Part shown: positions 4,504-5,269 of the stretch, one piece after another
How positions within the stretch are numbered: the first letter of the stretch is position 1
Layout: the number at the start of each line of letters is the position of its first letter
Origin: Clostridia bacterium
Lineage (GTDB): Bacteria > Bacillota > Clostridia > Christensenellales > Aristaeellaceae
Direction of reading: 5' to 3'
Assembly: GCA_900754755.1 (NCBI GenBank)
Contig: CAAEEC010000201.1
Coordinates: 1-5,269 of the forward strand
DNA length: 5,269 nt
Position numbers and translations under genes: made by a program
The notes under the pieces: generated by a model
The model's database searches: none
What the model was told of the DNA's origin: nothing
What the model saw: the letters and a program-made list of their open reading frames with translations, nothing else

Positions 4504-5269
4504 ATGAAAAAGCGTTTTTTGGCACTGTTTCTCGCGTTGCTCCTCGCGCCCATGTGGGCGCTGGGCGAAGATTTGCTCTATGAAGTGGATCCGGAAACCG
4601 GCGAAGTCCTCTTTTTGGCCGATCCAGAGGAAGAAATCGAACTGGAAAGCGTCGCGCAGGACGCGCTGGACCTGGTAGACGGGCAAATGAACATCCTGCT
4701 CCTGGGCATTGACGCGCGCCCTGGGCAAGAATCCGGTCGCTCGGACACCATGATTTTGCTGACGGTGGACGCGAACCAAAAGACCGTGAAGCTCACCAGC
4801 TTCATGCGCGACCTCTATGTGGAAATTCCCGGCTACAAAAACAACCGCCTGAACGCGGCCTACCGCTTTGGCGGCCCGGAGCTGCTGTTCGAAACGCTGA
4901 AAGAGAACTTCGGCATCGAAGTGGATCAATACGTCACGGTGAATTTCACCATGATGGCCGATTTGGTGAACCAGATCGGCGGGCTGGAACTGGATGTGGA
5001 AAGCGACTATATCCGCGACCGCATCAACGCCGTGATCAAAATGGACAACAAAGCGCTGGGCATCGATATCGATACCGACTTGCTCTCCTCCTCCGGCGTG
5101 CAAACGCTCAACGGCAAGCAAGTGCAGGCGTTTGCCCGCTGGCGCACGGGTTCCAGCGATTTCGAGCGCACGCAGCGCCAGCGCGAAGTGATCGTGGCGA
5201 TTCTCGAAAAGCTCAAAAACGAGTTTTCCCTGATGCAGCTCATGCGGCTCGCGGCGACCAATTTCGACA
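4504..5269 (+). CDS. LytR-CpsA-Psr (LCP) family cell-wall ligase, C-terminus cut by window edge
   Basis: The first 255 residues are visible and the frame is still open at the window end. LCP proteins attach wall teichoic acids, capsules or other glycopolymers from undecaprenyl carriers to peptidoglycan, outside the membrane. Residues 1-21 (MKKRFLALFLALLLAPMWALG) form a signal peptide or a short anchor. An acidic linker follows (22-60), then the LCP domain begins at MNILLLGIDARPG (62-74). Key residues present are Asp81 in GRSDTM, Arg102 in FMRDLYV, Arg115 in NNRLNAAY, and the block ARWRTGSSDFERTQRQREVI (211-230) with Arg212, Arg214, Asp219, Arg222 and Arg225. The family's pyrophosphate- and metal-binding residues are therefore intact. 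The start codon is set by GGGGTGA six bases upstream. That site is partly paired in the hairpin at 4445-4493, which suggests regulated translation. Which polymer it transfers cannot be told from this window. Confidence 0.93.
   Translation, partial: MKKRFLALFLALLLAPMWALGEDLLYEVDPETGEVLFLADPEEEIELESVAQDALDLVDGQMNILLLGIDARPGQESGRSDTMILLTVDANQKTVKLTSFMRDLYVEIPGYKNNRLNAAYRFGGPELLFETLKENFGIEVDQYVTVNFTMMADLVNQIGGLELDVESDYIRDRINAVIKMDNKALGIDIDTDLLSSSGVQTLNGKQVQAFARWRTGSSDFERTQRQREVIVAILEKLKNEFSLMQLMRLAATNFD

Noticed and set aside
4462..5121. A 219-codon minus-strand frame inside the LCP gene
   Set aside because: The plus-strand frame carries intact LCP motifs; the antisense product is His/Gln/Val-rich and unlike any domain.

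Overview
The window reads as a GC-rich Gram-positive chromosome segment, most likely from a member of the Clostridia or a related Firmicutes lineage. Almost every gene has a strong AGGAGG-type ribosome binding site at good spacing. Two genes use GTG starts. Two promoters match the vegetative sigma consensus closely, and the right-hand gene is an LCP (LytR-CpsA-Psr) cell-wall ligase. The lineage is an inference from these traits and not from any database match. I see no mobile element, tRNA, rRNA or CRISPR array. There is no gene-free stretch longer than about 230 bases.

Left part (1-1430, minus strand): a two-gene operon. The first gene (666-1430) encodes a 254-aa, cysteine-rich protein that looks like two SCP2 sterol-carrier-like halves. 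The second (1-653, cut by the window edge) is the N-terminal part of a PLP-dependent class III aminotransferase related to glutamate-1-semialdehyde aminomutase. The stop codon of the first gene overlaps the ribosome binding site of the second, so their translation is probably coupled.

Middle (1431-3382): a divergent intergenic region holds a perfect TTGACA-17-TATAAT promoter pointing right. It drives an unrecognised 264-aa protein with a soluble N-terminal half and about four membrane segments (1662-2456). A LacX-like aldose 1-epimerase follows (2522-3382) and may share the transcript, since I see no good promoter of its own. A 14-bp perfect palindrome sits on the epimerase stop codon.

Right part (3383-5269): a second near-consensus promoter (TTTACA-17-TATAGT) gives a transcript whose predicted 5' end folds into a stem-loop. 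It encodes a small two-helix membrane protein of unknown family (3524-3982), then a stand-alone universal stress protein domain resembling the one inside KdpD sensor kinases (4037-4435). An LCP protein follows (4504 to the window end). Between the last two lies the most interesting non-coding structure here: a 14-bp stem whose 3' arm takes in part of the LCP ribosome binding site. It is followed by six T's directly before the LCP ATG, and a possible 20-codon mini-ORF spans it whose ATG overlaps the stress-protein stop. This could be a weak terminator, a translational switch, or both.

The genes suggest envelope and stress housekeeping plus sugar metabolism. Nothing here amounts to a clearly new multi-gene system. 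The best leads are the LCP leader, the SCP2-like/aminotransferase pair and the two unknown membrane proteins.
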